Assembly: GCA_964396115.1 (NCBI GenBank)
Contig: CAYNDL010000005.1
Coordinates: 1 to 32,141, forward strand
Reading direction: 5' to 3'
Origin: CAYNDL01 sp964396115
GTDB taxonomy: Bacteria > Patescibacteriota > Andersenbacteria > UBA10190 > CAIZMI01
DNA length: 32,141 nucleotides
Both the position numbers and the translations under genes were made by a program. Shown piece after piece: positions 1 to 6,822 of this stretch (position 1 is the stretch's first letter; every line of letters begins with the position of its first letter). The notes under the pieces were generated by a model. It was not told where the DNA came from, did no database searches, and worked only from the letters and a program-made list of their open reading frames with translations.

Positions 1-1
1 T

Positions 2-772
2 AATATGTACACAGAAACGCGACCAGCACTAACAGGACAAGTTGCCGCAATTGTTGAAACAATTGACAAGGAAGAGAAAAAATTCCGTGAAACGTTAAGG
101 AAAGGGCTTCAGGAGTTTGATAAGAATGTGATCAAGGCAGGAATAAAAGAACTTGATGGTCCAGGGAGTTTCTATTTTTACCAAAGTTACGGCTTCCCAA
201 AGGAGATTATGCAGGAACTGGCACAAGAGAATGGGATTGCTTTTGATGCAAAAGCCTTCGAAAGAGAGTTTGAGAAGCATCAAGAAGTCTCTCGAGCAGG
301 GATTAATCAAAAGTTTGCGGGCGGATTAGCTGATCATTCCGAACAAACAACTAAGTTACATACGGCCACCCATTTGCTGCACGCCGCATTGCGGAAAGTT
401 TTAGGCACACATGTCCAGCAGAAAGGGTCAAACATAACACCAGAAAGGTTACGTTTTGATTTCTCTCATCCATCTAAGATGACGCAAGAAGAGATAAAGC
501 AAGTAGAAGACCTTGTTAACGAACAAATTAAAAGAAACTTGCCTGTAACCAGAGAAATGGCCTCGAAAGAAGAAGCAAAACAGACAGGTGCGTTAGGATT
601 TTTTGAAGAAAAATATGGAGCACAGGTTAGTGTCTATACGATGGGAGACTTTTCAAAAGAAATTTGCGGAGGTCCGCACGTCGAGGAGACTGGAAAGCTG
701 GTGCACTTCAAGATCCTAAAGGAAGAGTCGGTTTCTGCTGGGATAAGGCGAATAAAGGCAACCGTCGGGTAA
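2..772 (+). CDS. alaS: Alanyl-tRNA synthetase, C-terminal part (5' end outside window)
   Basis: Charges tRNA-Ala and clears mischarged Ser/Gly. Only the 3' part is present: the frame is open to the window edge, so the ATG at 5 is internal. The visible part holds the region after the catalytic core and then the editing domain, with the zinc-site pair HTATH (HxxxH) and CGGPH (CxxxH), and ends with a motif resembling EESVSAGIRRI, normally the end of the editing domain. The usual C-terminal C-Ala (oligomerisation/tRNA elbow) domain is absent, since the stop follows within four residues. This fits reduced AlaRS forms in small genomes, which is family knowledge plus inference. No terminator lies between it and the next gene, 64 bases away. 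Identity is very sure; the missing C-Ala is directly visible unless a frameshift is present. Confidence 0.95.
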   Translation, partial: NMYTETRPALTGQVAAIVETIDKEEKKFRETLRKGLQEFDKNVIKAGIKELDGPGSFYFYQSYGFPKEIMQELAQENGIAFDAKAFEREFEKHQEVSRAGINQKFAGGLADHSEQTTKLHTATHLLHAALRKVLGTHVQQKGSNITPERLRFDFSHPSKMTQEEIKQVEDLVNEQIKRNLPVTREMASKEEAKQTGALGFFEEKYGAQVSVYTMGDFSKEICGGPHVEETGKLVHFKILKEESVSAGIRRIKATVG

Positions 773-836
773 AAAGGAAGGATTCAAGTTCCGATTTTAT
801 GGTGGCATATAAAAATGCTAATATTGTGTTATACCC

Positions 837-1928
837 ATGGCTTTCTGGAGGAAAGACAACAAGAAAAATAGTATCGTCGTTATTGCATTACGCAAGAACT
901 CAATATATGCCTTGAGAGGGTTTCGTTCTGCAGAAAACCCGCCTCTCAAGATCCAAGCTGAAGCGGTTTTCTCGATGGATAATAAAGAGAGGTTACCGTC
1001 CTTATTGCAACAAAAGTTGAATTGGCAACCCGAAGAACAGATTTTTATCACGAAGCCATCGCCGCTCCTTGCTGGTACATCAATTTCTCTTGTTTTACCG
1101 AGGCATGATGAAGAACATCCGGTGATCAGGGACGCAAGAGAGATATTGCACCGCGCACAGTGGCGCGCATCAGACAGTGCCCGGGAAGAAGCAGCAAATT
1201 TTTTCGGTTGTTCACTCGAGGAGGTGGAGCCTTATGGGTCTGCGATAGAACGCTGGAAGGAAACCTCGGAAGAAGTTGAAGCAACAATTTTTCAGGCCTG
1301 TGTGCCCCGTTGGAATGTTAATGAAGAATATTTGTCTTTGCCTGGCGCCAATCAATTTTTAATGCCGATGGTGTTGGGTCAGGAGGTTGGAAATACCCCT
1401 GTACCAGAAGCCATATTGCACACAGAAGACAACTTGTCTGTCCTCGTCGTTCGTCAAAATAACATTTTAAAAAAAGTTCGAACTGTTAACTGTGGAATCG
1501 ATACCATAAGGGGGCAGTTACAGAAGAGCCTGGACTGTTCACCACATGAAGCAGATGTCTTGATGCAACATTGTCTAGAGGGAAAGCTTTCAGAAGGAGG
1601 ACAAAAGACGATTTTAAGAGTCATGCGGCAATTACTCCCGCTTTGGGCGGGAATGTTCGCGGTGGGCATGGATAATATTCCGGAAAATGAACGACCGCGA
1701 AAATTGCTCGTCACGGGTTTATACCCTAAGCTGATCGCGAAGCTTTATTGTCGTCCCCAAATACTTATGAGATGGTCACATGAAAATGTTAAGGTTAGTA
1801 TCTTGGCGCAACAAAATGACTTGCTCGGCTATCCTTCTGCGTTGCGCACTTCGTTCAAGTACATCACGAGGCAAACCGCCGGAGTGAAAGTTCCTGCAAC
1901 TGTTAATTTTGGGCTTCGGGCTGTTTGA
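837..1928 (+). CDS. Divergent actin-like ATPase-fold protein (FtsA/PilM-like)
   Basis: 363 residues. No confident family match by eye. The layout resembles PilM/FtsA proteins: an N-terminal beta-rich stretch opening with SIVVIALRKNSIYALRGF (like the phosphate-1 strand of actin folds), a middle segment NILKKVRTVNCGIDTI, then a helical stretch with AEVL-type spacing, EGKLSEGG, and a strand RKLLVTGLYPKLI where PilM/FtsA have the adenosine-loop glycine motif. The glycine-rich nucleotide loops are poorly kept, so ATP binding is doubtful. The stop codon (1926-1928) lies just before the next gene's ATG at 1931, so the two are probably translated as a pair; the partner is a single-pass membrane protein, which fits a PilM-like cytoplasmic scaffold. 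No SD precedes the ATG. The function is inference; the gene call itself is sound. Confidence 0.6.
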   Translation: MAFWRKDNKKNSIVVIALRKNSIYALRGFRSAENPPLKIQAEAVFSMDNKERLPSLLQQKLNWQPEEQIFITKPSPLLAGTSISLVLPRHDEEHPVIRDAREILHRAQWRASDSAREEAANFFGCSLEEVEPYGSAIERWKETSEEVEATIFQACVPRWNVNEEYLSLPGANQFLMPMVLGQEVGNTPVPEAILHTEDNLSVLVVRQNNILKKVRTVNCGIDTIRGQLQKSLDCSPHEADVLMQHCLEGKLSEGGQKTILRVMRQLLPLWAGMFAVGMDNIPENERPRKLLVTGLYPKLIAKLYCRPQILMRWSHENVKVSILAQQNDLLGYPSALRTSFKYITRQTAGVKVPATVNFGLRAV

Positions 1929-1930
1929 TT

Positions 1931-3433
1931 ATGGAAGAAAACCGGGATAAAGGTTCACGCTGGGAATATCGGGTCACTCCCGACGATACTTTGTTCAGTT
2001 TGCTGGAAAGAGTACGGGAAACACCAGGAACAGATCTTCTTTTGGACATAACGGACAACGATTTGCTACGAACGGACGGTGCCTTAAGACGTACGTTAGT
2101 TTCTGCTGCGAGTGAATTCCACAAGCATTTGGCTTTCTCATTTGTTGAAGATCACCAGATGAAAAAAACAGAGCCAATAAAAAAAGTGGTCACTACAACG
2201 GTCAAAAAAGAAAAAGACAGGGTTTCGAATGGAAAACCGAAAAACGTACCCATTGCCGTCATTAGTAAACCAAGAGATCATCATTCTAATGTTGCGTTGC
2301 TGTTGCCCCAGCTAGGGCAATCAGGAAAAAGGGTCGCTATTGTCTTCTCGTTTCTGTCGGGGCTTCTCATTACTGGAATAATCTTCTTTCTTTTGCCCCA
2401 AGCTGACATAAAAATTACTCCGGATGTAGAGCCAGTAAACATGGATCTGAAAATTAAGGGGTCGGCGGGCGTGTCACAAACTGATGCACACAATGCGATT
2501 GTGCCTGTCAAACTGTCCACGATCGATGAGGGGGTGAGTGGGGTTTTTGCTGTTAGTCACATGGACCAGCAGGGCGACAAGGCGCAAGGGAGTGTGGTGA
2601 TCATAAACAAGACCGGTGAAACGCAAAAGATAAAAGGTAAGAGCCACTTGAAAGCGGAGAATGGCAGGATGTTCACACTCGACACGGCGGTGATTGTCCC
2701 GCCCAAAAGTTCAGTGAAGGCGGCTGTAACAGCGGAAGAAGGGGGAGAGAAAGGAAACTTGAGCGAAGGAAAGTTGTATTTTACAGCGTTGTCTAAAGAC
2801 GCCGAAGCAATTTTATTTGCAGAGGTCCAAAGCCCTCTACTAGGGGGAACAGATAAGTTGGTCCCTTCGCTGGATAAAAGCGACATAGAGAAATCGTCAG
2901 GAGAACTTATTAAGACAGAAGAAGATAAATTAAGAAAGAAAATTGCTGACGAACAGGGAGAAGGTGTAATTAAGGACCAGAGACTAGTGAGAATCGCCAT
3001 AGCGGATCCATACACGAATGAAGAGCTAAAGGCTCCCGTGAACGAATTTCATTTGCAGGGTAAGGCGCGAGCAGAGTATATGGAAATTTCGGAAAAAGAA
3101 CTGTTTGACCTAATAAGACAATTAGTCCTGGCGAAATCGGGTGAGGGAAAGGTGTTGGGGAAGCCGCTTTCTGCCGAAATTGCGAAAGTTGAAAGTGTTG
3201 ACTGGGATAATGGGGAAGTAAATTTGGCTGTTCATTTGGACAACATCGTTCACACAGATTTTGACATGCCGAATCTGAAAAAAAAGCTTATGGGTAGGAC
3301 CATCGAAGGCGTCCACGACTACTTGCGCGCGATCCCCGGTGTGAAAGATGTATTTGTTAAACTCGGACCTTTCTGGATCAAGCGTGTTCCCAGTTTAGGG
3401 CGAAACATTCACATTGAGCTCATACTTCCGTAA
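1931..3433 (+). CDS. Single-pass membrane protein with baseplate-J-like extracytoplasmic region
   Basis: About 500 residues from the ATG at 1931. A TTG at 1925 in the same frame overlaps the upstream stop and is less likely. Layout: about 130 polar, Lys-rich cytoplasmic residues; one transmembrane segment near residues 131-156 (RVAIVFSFLSGLLITGIIFF); then a long beta-rich outer region. Around GSVVIINKTGE, LKAENGRMF, VIVPPKSSVKAAV and GEKGNLSEG it follows the pattern of baseplate J/gp47-like domains that are often annotated in Patescibacteria proteins. It is not a phage tail gene by context: no other phage genes are nearby. Together with the PilM-like neighbour it may form a cell-envelope or pilus-related complex. 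The domain assignment is from pattern memory, so moderate; membrane topology is clear. Confidence 0.6.
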   Translation: MEENRDKGSRWEYRVTPDDTLFSLLERVRETPGTDLLLDITDNDLLRTDGALRRTLVSAASEFHKHLAFSFVEDHQMKKTEPIKKVVTTTVKKEKDRVSNGKPKNVPIAVISKPRDHHSNVALLLPQLGQSGKRVAIVFSFLSGLLITGIIFFLLPQADIKITPDVEPVNMDLKIKGSAGVSQTDAHNAIVPVKLSTIDEGVSGVFAVSHMDQQGDKAQGSVVIINKTGETQKIKGKSHLKAENGRMFTLDTAVIVPPKSSVKAAVTAEEGGEKGNLSEGKLYFTALSKDAEAILFAEVQSPLLGGTDKLVPSLDKSDIEKSSGELIKTEEDKLRKKIADEQGEGVIKDQRLVRIAIADPYTNEELKAPVNEFHLQGKARAEYMEISEKELFDLIRQLVLAKSGEGKVLGKPLSAEIAKVESVDWDNGEVNLAVHLDNIVHTDFDMPNLKKKLMGRTIEGVHDYLRAIPGVKDVFVKLGPFWIKRVPSLGRNIHIELILP

Positions 3434-3436
3434 CTT

Positions 3437-3461
3437 AAAACGCCGAAGTTTTGCTTCGGCG
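3437..3461 (-). terminator. Terminator of the amidohydrolase gene (convergent gap)
   Basis: Perfect 8-bp stem CGCCGAAG (3441-3448) / CTTCGGCG (3454-3461) with a 5-base loop. Read on the minus strand it is followed by TTTT (3440-3437), so it best serves the minus-strand gene ending at 3472. On the plus strand it is followed by GTTGTTCTG, a weak U tract, so it may also slow transcription from 1931-3433. Confidence 0.8.
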
Positions 3462-3471
3462 GTTGTTCTGG

Positions 3472-4641
3472 TCAGCAGGCGACTGCTGGAACCCAATTCG
3501 GTTCAATCGACTGGTAGACGAAGAGATCGTCTTGCAGTGCCTTCTTGATTGCAGCCCGGTCCACATTATTGAGTGGAGTACCAGATGCGAGCTTGGCCCA
3601 AAAAGTTGGACTGGCATAGCGCACGGCATGCCCGGCGACTCTTACCTCAGTGAGCAGGTCACCATCGCCTTGGGGGATGAAAACATCATTGATGTTATCG
3701 GTCCCCAATTGGACAGGAATTCGGCAAGCGCATAACTCCAGGATCGGAGCAATAGCGCTATGGGAAGGAGCCAAGATCGGTCGCAGCTGGCGCATGGAGA
3801 CTGCAGCGGTCGGACACACGATGACCCCAACCTTGTACTCCATGAGATCATCCAGAAGTTGCCGACGTCGTGCTTCACCATACCCATTGGGCGAAATCAT
3901 GTGAATCGCCCAGACCATCGGTCCTTTGCGGAATGGATCCAGCCACTTGAGTCCCTCGATCAGCGTTTCGGTGCCATGTTCGTTCGGGTTGTTGGCCTGG
4001 TCAACATGGACATGAACTTCCTTGTTTAACTCCATCGCCAGTTCAAGAATGCGGCGCAGATGTCCTCGGAAGGTGATTCTGCCAGCGTGTTTCACCGGAT
4101 CAGAGTGCTCATCCTTTTCCGGCAGGCCCACTAGGAAGTCGGCTTGTTTAGCGGCTCTGGCAAATACCTTCCATCTCTGGGTTCCTTCCTTAAAACCGAA
4201 GATGGGCATAGGGCCGATCTCGATCTTGATGCGGGTCGCGTACTTTTCTTTCAGTTCCTGTGCCACCCGAAAGGCGAGCATGCCACGTTCCTTAATGTCC
4301 GGCGTGACATCGATGCAGGAGACAAAGCGTGTTACGCCGTACGCAATCTGGTTCTCGATAACCTGCGACATTCGGACGCGCAAGTCCTTCTCTGTGAAGG
4401 CCATCCCGTCATGGAATGCCCCTACGAGGTCCTGCTTGACCTCGAGTGGTGCGCTGCTTGCGTCTAGCGGCGTCGTTCCGATGTGACGGAGATACTCGTC
4501 CGGCAGAGTTCTTGCCCGATCCCAGTGAGCATGGGCGTTGCTGAACCCTCCCATTTTTTGGACGTCCCGTAGAACGGATTCGCCAAAAATGTCGAGTTGC
4601 CGTGGGACAACTATGTTTCTTGTCAAACGTGCTTTTCTCAT
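3472..4641 (-). CDS. Cytosine-deaminase-like metal-dependent amidohydrolase
   Basis: 389 residues, amidohydrolase superfamily TIM barrel. Metal ligands can be placed against E. coli CodA: His37/His39 in NAHAHWD, His212 in HVHVDQ, His247 in AIHMISPNGY and Asp315 in GTDNINDVF, at spacing close to CodA (61/63, 214, 246, 313). The catalytic Glu of CodA (HCDE) is Gln here (Q215), so simple cytosine deamination is uncertain; the substrate may be another cyclic amide or amidine. Start chosen at the ATG with AAAGGAGG eight bases upstream, one of the strongest SD sites in the window. It stands alone, has its own terminator, looks richer in G+C than its neighbours and is divergent from infA. Family is sure; reaction unknown. 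Confidence 0.85.
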   Translation of the reverse strand: MRKARLTRNIVVPRQLDIFGESVLRDVQKMGGFSNAHAHWDRARTLPDEYLRHIGTTPLDASSAPLEVKQDLVGAFHDGMAFTEKDLRVRMSQVIENQIAYGVTRFVSCIDVTPDIKERGMLAFRVAQELKEKYATRIKIEIGPMPIFGFKEGTQRWKVFARAAKQADFLVGLPEKDEHSDPVKHAGRITFRGHLRRILELAMELNKEVHVHVDQANNPNEHGTETLIEGLKWLDPFRKGPMVWAIHMISPNGYGEARRRQLLDDLMEYKVGVIVCPTAAVSMRQLRPILAPSHSAIAPILELCACRIPVQLGTDNINDVFIPQGDGDLLTEVRVAGHAVRYASPTFWAKLASGTPLNNVDRAAIKKALQDDLFVYQSIEPNWVPAVAC

Positions 4642-4768
4642 CGCCCGTTCCTCCTTTAGATTGTGTTGACTTGGGCTTTGAAACCCTCGCTAATTCTCCT
4701 TACTTATAGATTGGTTGTCAAATTTTATTAATAAGGAGACTGGTTAGAAGGACCCGTTTACTGCTTTC

Positions 4769-4797
4769 TTGACGAAAAAAAGATAGTAGTTTACTAT
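4769..4797 (+). promoter_or_regulatory. Predicted promoter of the infA-rpsI operon
   Basis: TTGACG (4769-4774), 17-base spacer, TACTAT (4792-4797). The -35 matches 5 of 6 consensus bases, the -10 matches 4 of 6. Predicted start near 4804, giving a leader of about 143 bases. A second possibility is TAAAGT (4935-4940), six bases before the GTG, which would make a leaderless infA message; it has no good -35. Confidence 0.5.
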
Positions 4798-4801
4798 CTT
4801 T
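4779..4801. repeat. Perfect inverted repeat overlapping the infA promoter
   Basis: AAAGATAGTA (4779-4788) and TACTATCTTT (4792-4801) around GTT. It fills the -35/-10 spacer and covers the -10, the usual place of a repressor operator. Alternative: read on the minus strand it is an A/T-rich hairpin followed by four more T, so it could be a weak terminator of antisense transcripts. Confidence 0.6.
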
Positions 4802-4803
4802 CT

Positions 4804-4946
4804 AGGCTTTTTTACAGATTTCAAGACCTTGGGACCGCTACTGACCATATATACTATTGGTTTTGGTCTTGCACGCATTCATGATGCGGGTAGGAAATGC
4901 GGCTTCTAGTTAAAGCCTTTGTATCAATTACTCGTAAAGTTAATTT
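4804..4946 (+). promoter_or_regulatory. Structured 5' leader of the ribosomal operon (candidate cis-regulatory RNA)
   Basis: Three nested or serial stems can be drawn by eye: CAAGACC (4822-4828) with GGTCTTG (4865-4871), with an inner ACC/GGT pairing; CGCAT (4874-4878) with ATGCG (4884-4888); GGCTT (4901-4905) with AAGCC (4913-4917). No open reading frame of note. Because rpsD (S4) is in the operon, S4 feedback as in the E. coli alpha operon is possible, but no S4-site homology was shown. It does not match a riboswitch I recognise. Confidence 0.4.
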
Positions 4947-5174
4947 GTGAGTCCTAAAGACGCTTTGTTAATGACCGGAGTGGTCAAGGAGACCCTCCCC
5001 AACACAATGTTCCGTGTCGAAATCGAAGGGGGCCATGAGGTTCTCGCCCACATATCAGGCAAGATGCGCGTGCATTACATCAGGGTTTTGCCTGGTGATC
5101 GCGTAGTGGTAGAGATGAGCCCTTATGATCTAAACCGTGGACGTATTGTGCAACGTCTTAAGGATTCTCAATAA
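4947..5174 (+). CDS. infA: Translation initiation factor IF-1
   Basis: 75 residues, against about 72 usually. One OB-fold domain that binds the 30S A site during initiation. The core is strongly kept: ETLPNTMFRVEIEGGHEVLAHISGKMR, split here as ETLPNTMFRVE and LAHISGKMR, then PYDLNRGRIV. The start is GTG, giving residues SPKDALLM before the conserved core; no SD is present. It heads the block infA-rpmJ-rpsM-rpsK-rpsD-rpoA-rplQ-rplM-rpsI. In most bacteria secY, adk and map sit just upstream; here the upstream neighbour is an unrelated divergent amidohydrolase gene, so the block has been cut from the spc operon. Very sure. Confidence 0.97.
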   Translation: MSPKDALLMTGVVKETLPNTMFRVEIEGGHEVLAHISGKMRVHYIRVLPGDRVVVEMSPYDLNRGRIVQRLKDSQ

Positions 5175-5186
5175 AATTACTTAACC

Positions 5187-5303
5187 ATGAAAGTTCAAGC
5201 ATCTGTGAAAGCTCGTTGTGCCCAGTGCAAAGTGGTTCGCCGCCGCGGAAAAGTTTTCGTGACGTGCAAAGCTAATCCGAGACATAAGCAAAGACAAGGA
5301 TAA
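5187..5303 (+). CDS. rpmJ: 50S ribosomal protein bL36 (zinc-binding form)
   Basis: 38 residues. Sequence begins MKVQASVKARCAQCK and ends NPRHKQRQG, the standard bL36 pattern. Cys11, Cys14, Cys27 and His33 form the zinc ribbon (C+ type). It lies 12 bases after infA and 5 before rpsM, without an SD, as part of the same message. Very sure from the sequence. Confidence 0.96.
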   Translation: MKVQASVKARCAQCKVVRRRGKVFVTCKANPRHKQRQG

Positions 5304-5308
5304 AACAT

Positions 5309-5701
5309 ATGGCAGTACGTATTTCAGGAATCGTTATACCAGATAATAAGCGCATCGAAATCGCGCTGACTTACATTTATGGAATTGGTCGAACGACCAG
5401 CCGTAATGTTCTCAAAAAAGTAGGTGTCGATGTTAACACTCGTACGAAAGATCTTACAGAAACCGAGTCGGCAAAAATTCGCGAGGAAATTGAGAACAAT
5501 TTCAAGGTTGAGGGTGACCTTCGTCGCGATGTCGGTACCCATATCCGGCGTTTGAAAGATATTGCTTGCTACCGCGGACTCCGCCACATCAAGAGGCTTC
5601 CAGTGCGCGGACAAAGGACAAGGACTAACAGTCGCACAGTGCGAGGAAATGTAAGAAAGACTGCTGGTTCCGGACGACGTGCCGCAGCAGAAAAGACTTA
5701 A
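5309..5701 (+). CDS. rpsM: 30S ribosomal protein uS13
   Basis: 130 residues; binds the 30S head and contacts the P-site tRNA and L5. Recognised from the N-terminal RISGIVIPDNKRIEIALTYIYGIG, the helical middle, and the basic tail CYRGLRHIKRLPVRGQRTRTNSRT. The tail is slightly longer than in E. coli. Starts at ATG in CATATG five bases after rpmJ; no SD. Operon order (after rpmJ, before rpsK) is standard. Confidence 0.97.
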   Translation: MAVRISGIVIPDNKRIEIALTYIYGIGRTTSRNVLKKVGVDVNTRTKDLTETESAKIREEIENNFKVEGDLRRDVGTHIRRLKDIACYRGLRHIKRLPVRGQRTRTNSRTVRGNVRKTAGSGRRAAAEKT

Positions 5702-5717
5702 TTAATTTCATTGATAT

Positions 5718-6125
5718 ATGGCTGAGAAAAAAGAATCTACAGAAAAGAAGGCAAAAAAGTCCAAGCGCCAACGTACGCGTGTTGCGACTGGTCGTGTTTA
5801 TATCCAGTCCACCTATAACAACACGATTATTTCTGCTACCGATGCCAAAGGGAACATTTTAGCTTGGAGTAGCGCTGGAAGAATCGGTTACTCAGGAGCC
5901 AAAAAAGCTACCCCTTATGCCGCCCAGGAAATAGTGCGGGACATGATGCAGCGTCTGGAACCTTATGGAATGAAAGAAGCCATCGTGTTTGTTAAGGGGA
6001 TCGGCAGTGCCCGTGAAGCGGCTATCCGCTCTCTCGGAGTCCACGGCTTAGTAGTTACTTCTATTAAGGATATGACCCCTATTCCTCATAACGGTACGCG
6101 TCCCCCTCGGCCGCGCCGTGTTTAA
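5718..6125 (+). CDS. rpsK: 30S ribosomal protein uS11
   Basis: 135 residues; platform protein next to the mRNA exit. The core from GRVYIQSTYNNTIISATD through AWSSAGRIGYSGAKKATPYAA to the ending PIPHNGTRPPRPRRV is clear. The first 22 residues are a Lys-rich extension (AEKKESTEKKAKKSKRQ), a common variation. No SD; 16-base gap after rpsM. Confidence 0.97.
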   Translation: MAEKKESTEKKAKKSKRQRTRVATGRVYIQSTYNNTIISATDAKGNILAWSSAGRIGYSGAKKATPYAAQEIVRDMMQRLEPYGMKEAIVFVKGIGSAREAAIRSLGVHGLVVTSIKDMTPIPHNGTRPPRPRRV

Positions 6126-6136
6126 TTAAAATATAT

Positions 6137-6799
6137 ATGACAACAGCTTTTGATACAGCTTGCGCCCGTTGCAGAAGGGCCGGAGAAAAACTCTTCTTGA
6201 AGGGTGACAAGTGTGCACAACCGAAATGTCCTATGATCCGACGTGCGTATGCACCTGGAAACCATGGTCCCGCTAATAAGCCAGCTGGTGGCAGTGGTTC
6301 TTCTGGCGGCGGTTCCCGCAACACATCAGATTACGGGCGCCAATTACGGGAGAAACAGGAATTGCGTGCAACTTATGGGATCCGCGAACGTCAACTCAAG
6401 AAATACTACTTACAGGCCATTCGTAAGAAGGGCGTTACTGGTGAAATGCTTATCCAGTACCTGGAATCCCGTCTCGATAACGTCGTATACCGCTTAGGTT
6501 ACGGCAGTACACGAGCTCAAGCCCGCCAGATGGTGGGACACGGTATGTTCAGTGTTAATGATCGCCCTGTCGATATCCCTTCCTATCAAGTGAAGAAAGA
6601 CGATGTAATCACTGTAAAGGAGACAAAACGCGCCAAAGTGACCTTTGTTGATCTGCAAGAAAAAGTTGCTAACAAAACTTTGCCAATTTGGCTGGAGAGG
6701 GTGGATACGTATTCTGGCAAAGTAACCGGTACTCCTTCTCTTGAACCTCACGAGCTGCCTGTCGATATTCAGGCGATCGTTGAGTTCTACTCAAGGTAA
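6137..6799 (+). CDS. rpsD: 30S ribosomal protein uS4, zinc-binding, with Gly/Ser insertion
   Basis: 220 residues, longer than the usual 200-206. A primary 16S-binding assembly protein and, in many bacteria, a translational repressor of this operon. Cys9, Cys12, Cys26 and Cys31 (C-x2-C-x13-C-x4-C) reproduce the zinc site of thermophile S4. The S4 RNA-binding domain is seen at ESRLDNVVYRLGYGSTRAQARQMV. The odd part is a low-complexity insert at about residues 47-62 (rich in Gly/Ser, ending in GGGSRNTS) between the zinc arm and the DYGRQLREKQ helix. No SD upstream; 11-base gap after rpsK. Confidence 0.96.
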   Translation: MTTAFDTACARCRRAGEKLFLKGDKCAQPKCPMIRRAYAPGNHGPANKPAGGSGSSGGGSRNTSDYGRQLREKQELRATYGIRERQLKKYYLQAIRKKGVTGEMLIQYLESRLDNVVYRLGYGSTRAQARQMVGHGMFSVNDRPVDIPSYQVKKDDVITVKETKRAKVTFVDLQEKVANKTLPIWLERVDTYSGKVTGTPSLEPHELPVDIQAIVEFYSR

Positions 6800-6822
6800 T
6801 AATAATAACTAATCAAATCACT

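Larger units (their letters stand above)
4642..4946. promoter_or_regulatory. Divergent regulatory region between amidohydrolase gene and infA
   Basis: No gene is seen in these 305 bases. On the minus side lies the SD (AAAGGAGG) of the amidohydrolase, with TTGACA and a TATAAG nearby at poor mutual spacing. On the plus side are a promoter, an inverted repeat and a folded leader, listed separately. Confidence 0.7.

Noticed and set aside
2557..3015. 152-residue minus-strand frame inside the baseplate-J-like gene
   Set aside because: Composition is that of an antisense shadow, with no start signal and no recognisable domain.
1931..3433. Prophage origin of the baseplate-J-like gene
   Set aside because: No other phage genes, integrase or attachment repeats lie nearby, and the protein has a membrane anchor.
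4022..4486. 154-residue plus-strand frame opposite the amidohydrolase
   Set aside because: The minus strand encodes a clear metal-binding enzyme here; this frame is its shadow.
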